From an uncultured Gammaproteobacteria bacterium (GTDB lineage Bacteria > Pseudomonadota > Gammaproteobacteria > Nitrosococcales > Methylophagaceae), in NCBI GenBank assembly GCA_913058195.1, contig CAJXPP010000001.1, forward strand, positions 1-43,774: a DNA stretch of 43,774 nucleotides. Direction: 5' to 3'. The first letter of the stretch is position 1. The number at the start of each line of letters is the position of its first letter. A model generated the notes under the pieces. The model was not told the origin of the DNA. It made no database searches and worked only from the letters and a program-made list of their open reading frames with translations. A program made the translations under genes and the position numbers. Of the stretch, positions 43,744-43,774 are shown one piece after another.

Positions 43744-43774
43744 CTGTCTCTTATACACATCTGACGCTGCCGAC
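43744..43774. other. Nextera adapter, reverse complement (not genomic)
   Basis: CTGTCTCTTATACACATCT (43744-43762) is the reverse complement of the Tn5 mosaic end, and GACGCTGCCGAC (43763-43774) continues the read-1 adapter, which is cut two bases short. Genomic sequence ends at 43743. Confidence 0.98.

Noticed and set aside
43744..43764. Natural C-terminus of the FAD oxidoreductase
   Set aside because: These bases are the reverse-complement Nextera mosaic end, so the stop codon is artificial.
1..43774. CRISPR arrays, insertion sequences, prophage, tRNA or rRNA genes
   Set aside because: No spaced direct repeats, transposase, integrase, phage protein or cloverleaf-like sequence was recognised by eye; tRNAscan-SE and an IS search would confirm.

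Overview
This window is one assembled contig (43,774 bp) from a gammaproteobacterium with moderate GC. The gene content and order (divergent rplU-rpmA-obgE-proB / ispB, uvrA / MFS / ssb, gltB-gltD-hemE, tkt-gap-pgk-pyk) fit a free-living member of the Thiotrichales/Nitrosococcales neighbourhood, such as a Methylophaga- or Cycloclasticus-like organism. That placement is an inference from protein flavour and order; no rRNA gene is present. Both ends carry untrimmed Illumina Nextera adapter (1-45, including an i5 index, and 43744-43774), so these bases are not genomic.

Layout. (1) 46-4073: the 5' part of glyQ on the minus strand, then gshB-apbE-tonB on the plus strand, meeting a minus-strand CYTH gene. 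(2) 4070-8917: uvrA, diverging from a YajR-type MFS transporter and ssb, closed by a terminator. (3) 8970-13266: ppnN on the plus strand, facing a minus-strand xthA-ampG-hypothetical operon. (4) 13490-16749: rpsT, then the minus-strand rplU-rpmA-obgE-proB translation/GTPase/proline cluster. (5) 16937-21212: an isoprenoid run of ispB, a small [2Fe-2S] ferredoxin, hpnD and hpnE, then a divergent YciK-like SDR. (6) 21330-22274: a diguanylate cyclase with an intact inhibitory site. (7) 22346-27162: minus-strand rluB, trpS, a site-2 protease, serS, a DUF190 gene and the fluoride channel crcB. (8) 27521-34161: the minus-strand central carbon cluster thioredoxin-like/tkt, gap, pgk, pyk, in which strong terminators follow tkt and gap. 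(9) 34419-41409: gltB-gltD-hemE, for ammonia assimilation and haem. (10) 41466-43743: an EamA transporter, about 600 bp without a gene, and a truncated AT-rich FAD oxidoreductase.

Most of the window is conserved housekeeping sequence. I see no CRISPR array, phage, insertion sequence, tRNA or rRNA gene. The points most worth a second look are: a tryptophanyl-tRNA synthetase with a four-cysteine pattern close to that of the [4Fe-4S] Thermotoga enzyme; a ferredoxin gene translationally coupled to hpnD-hpnE with no hpnC nearby; an SDR that has lost two hallmark motifs; hairpins at the 5' ends of the diguanylate cyclase and gap genes; and the adapter-derived false C-terminus of the last ORF. I did not find convincing evidence of an entirely new system.
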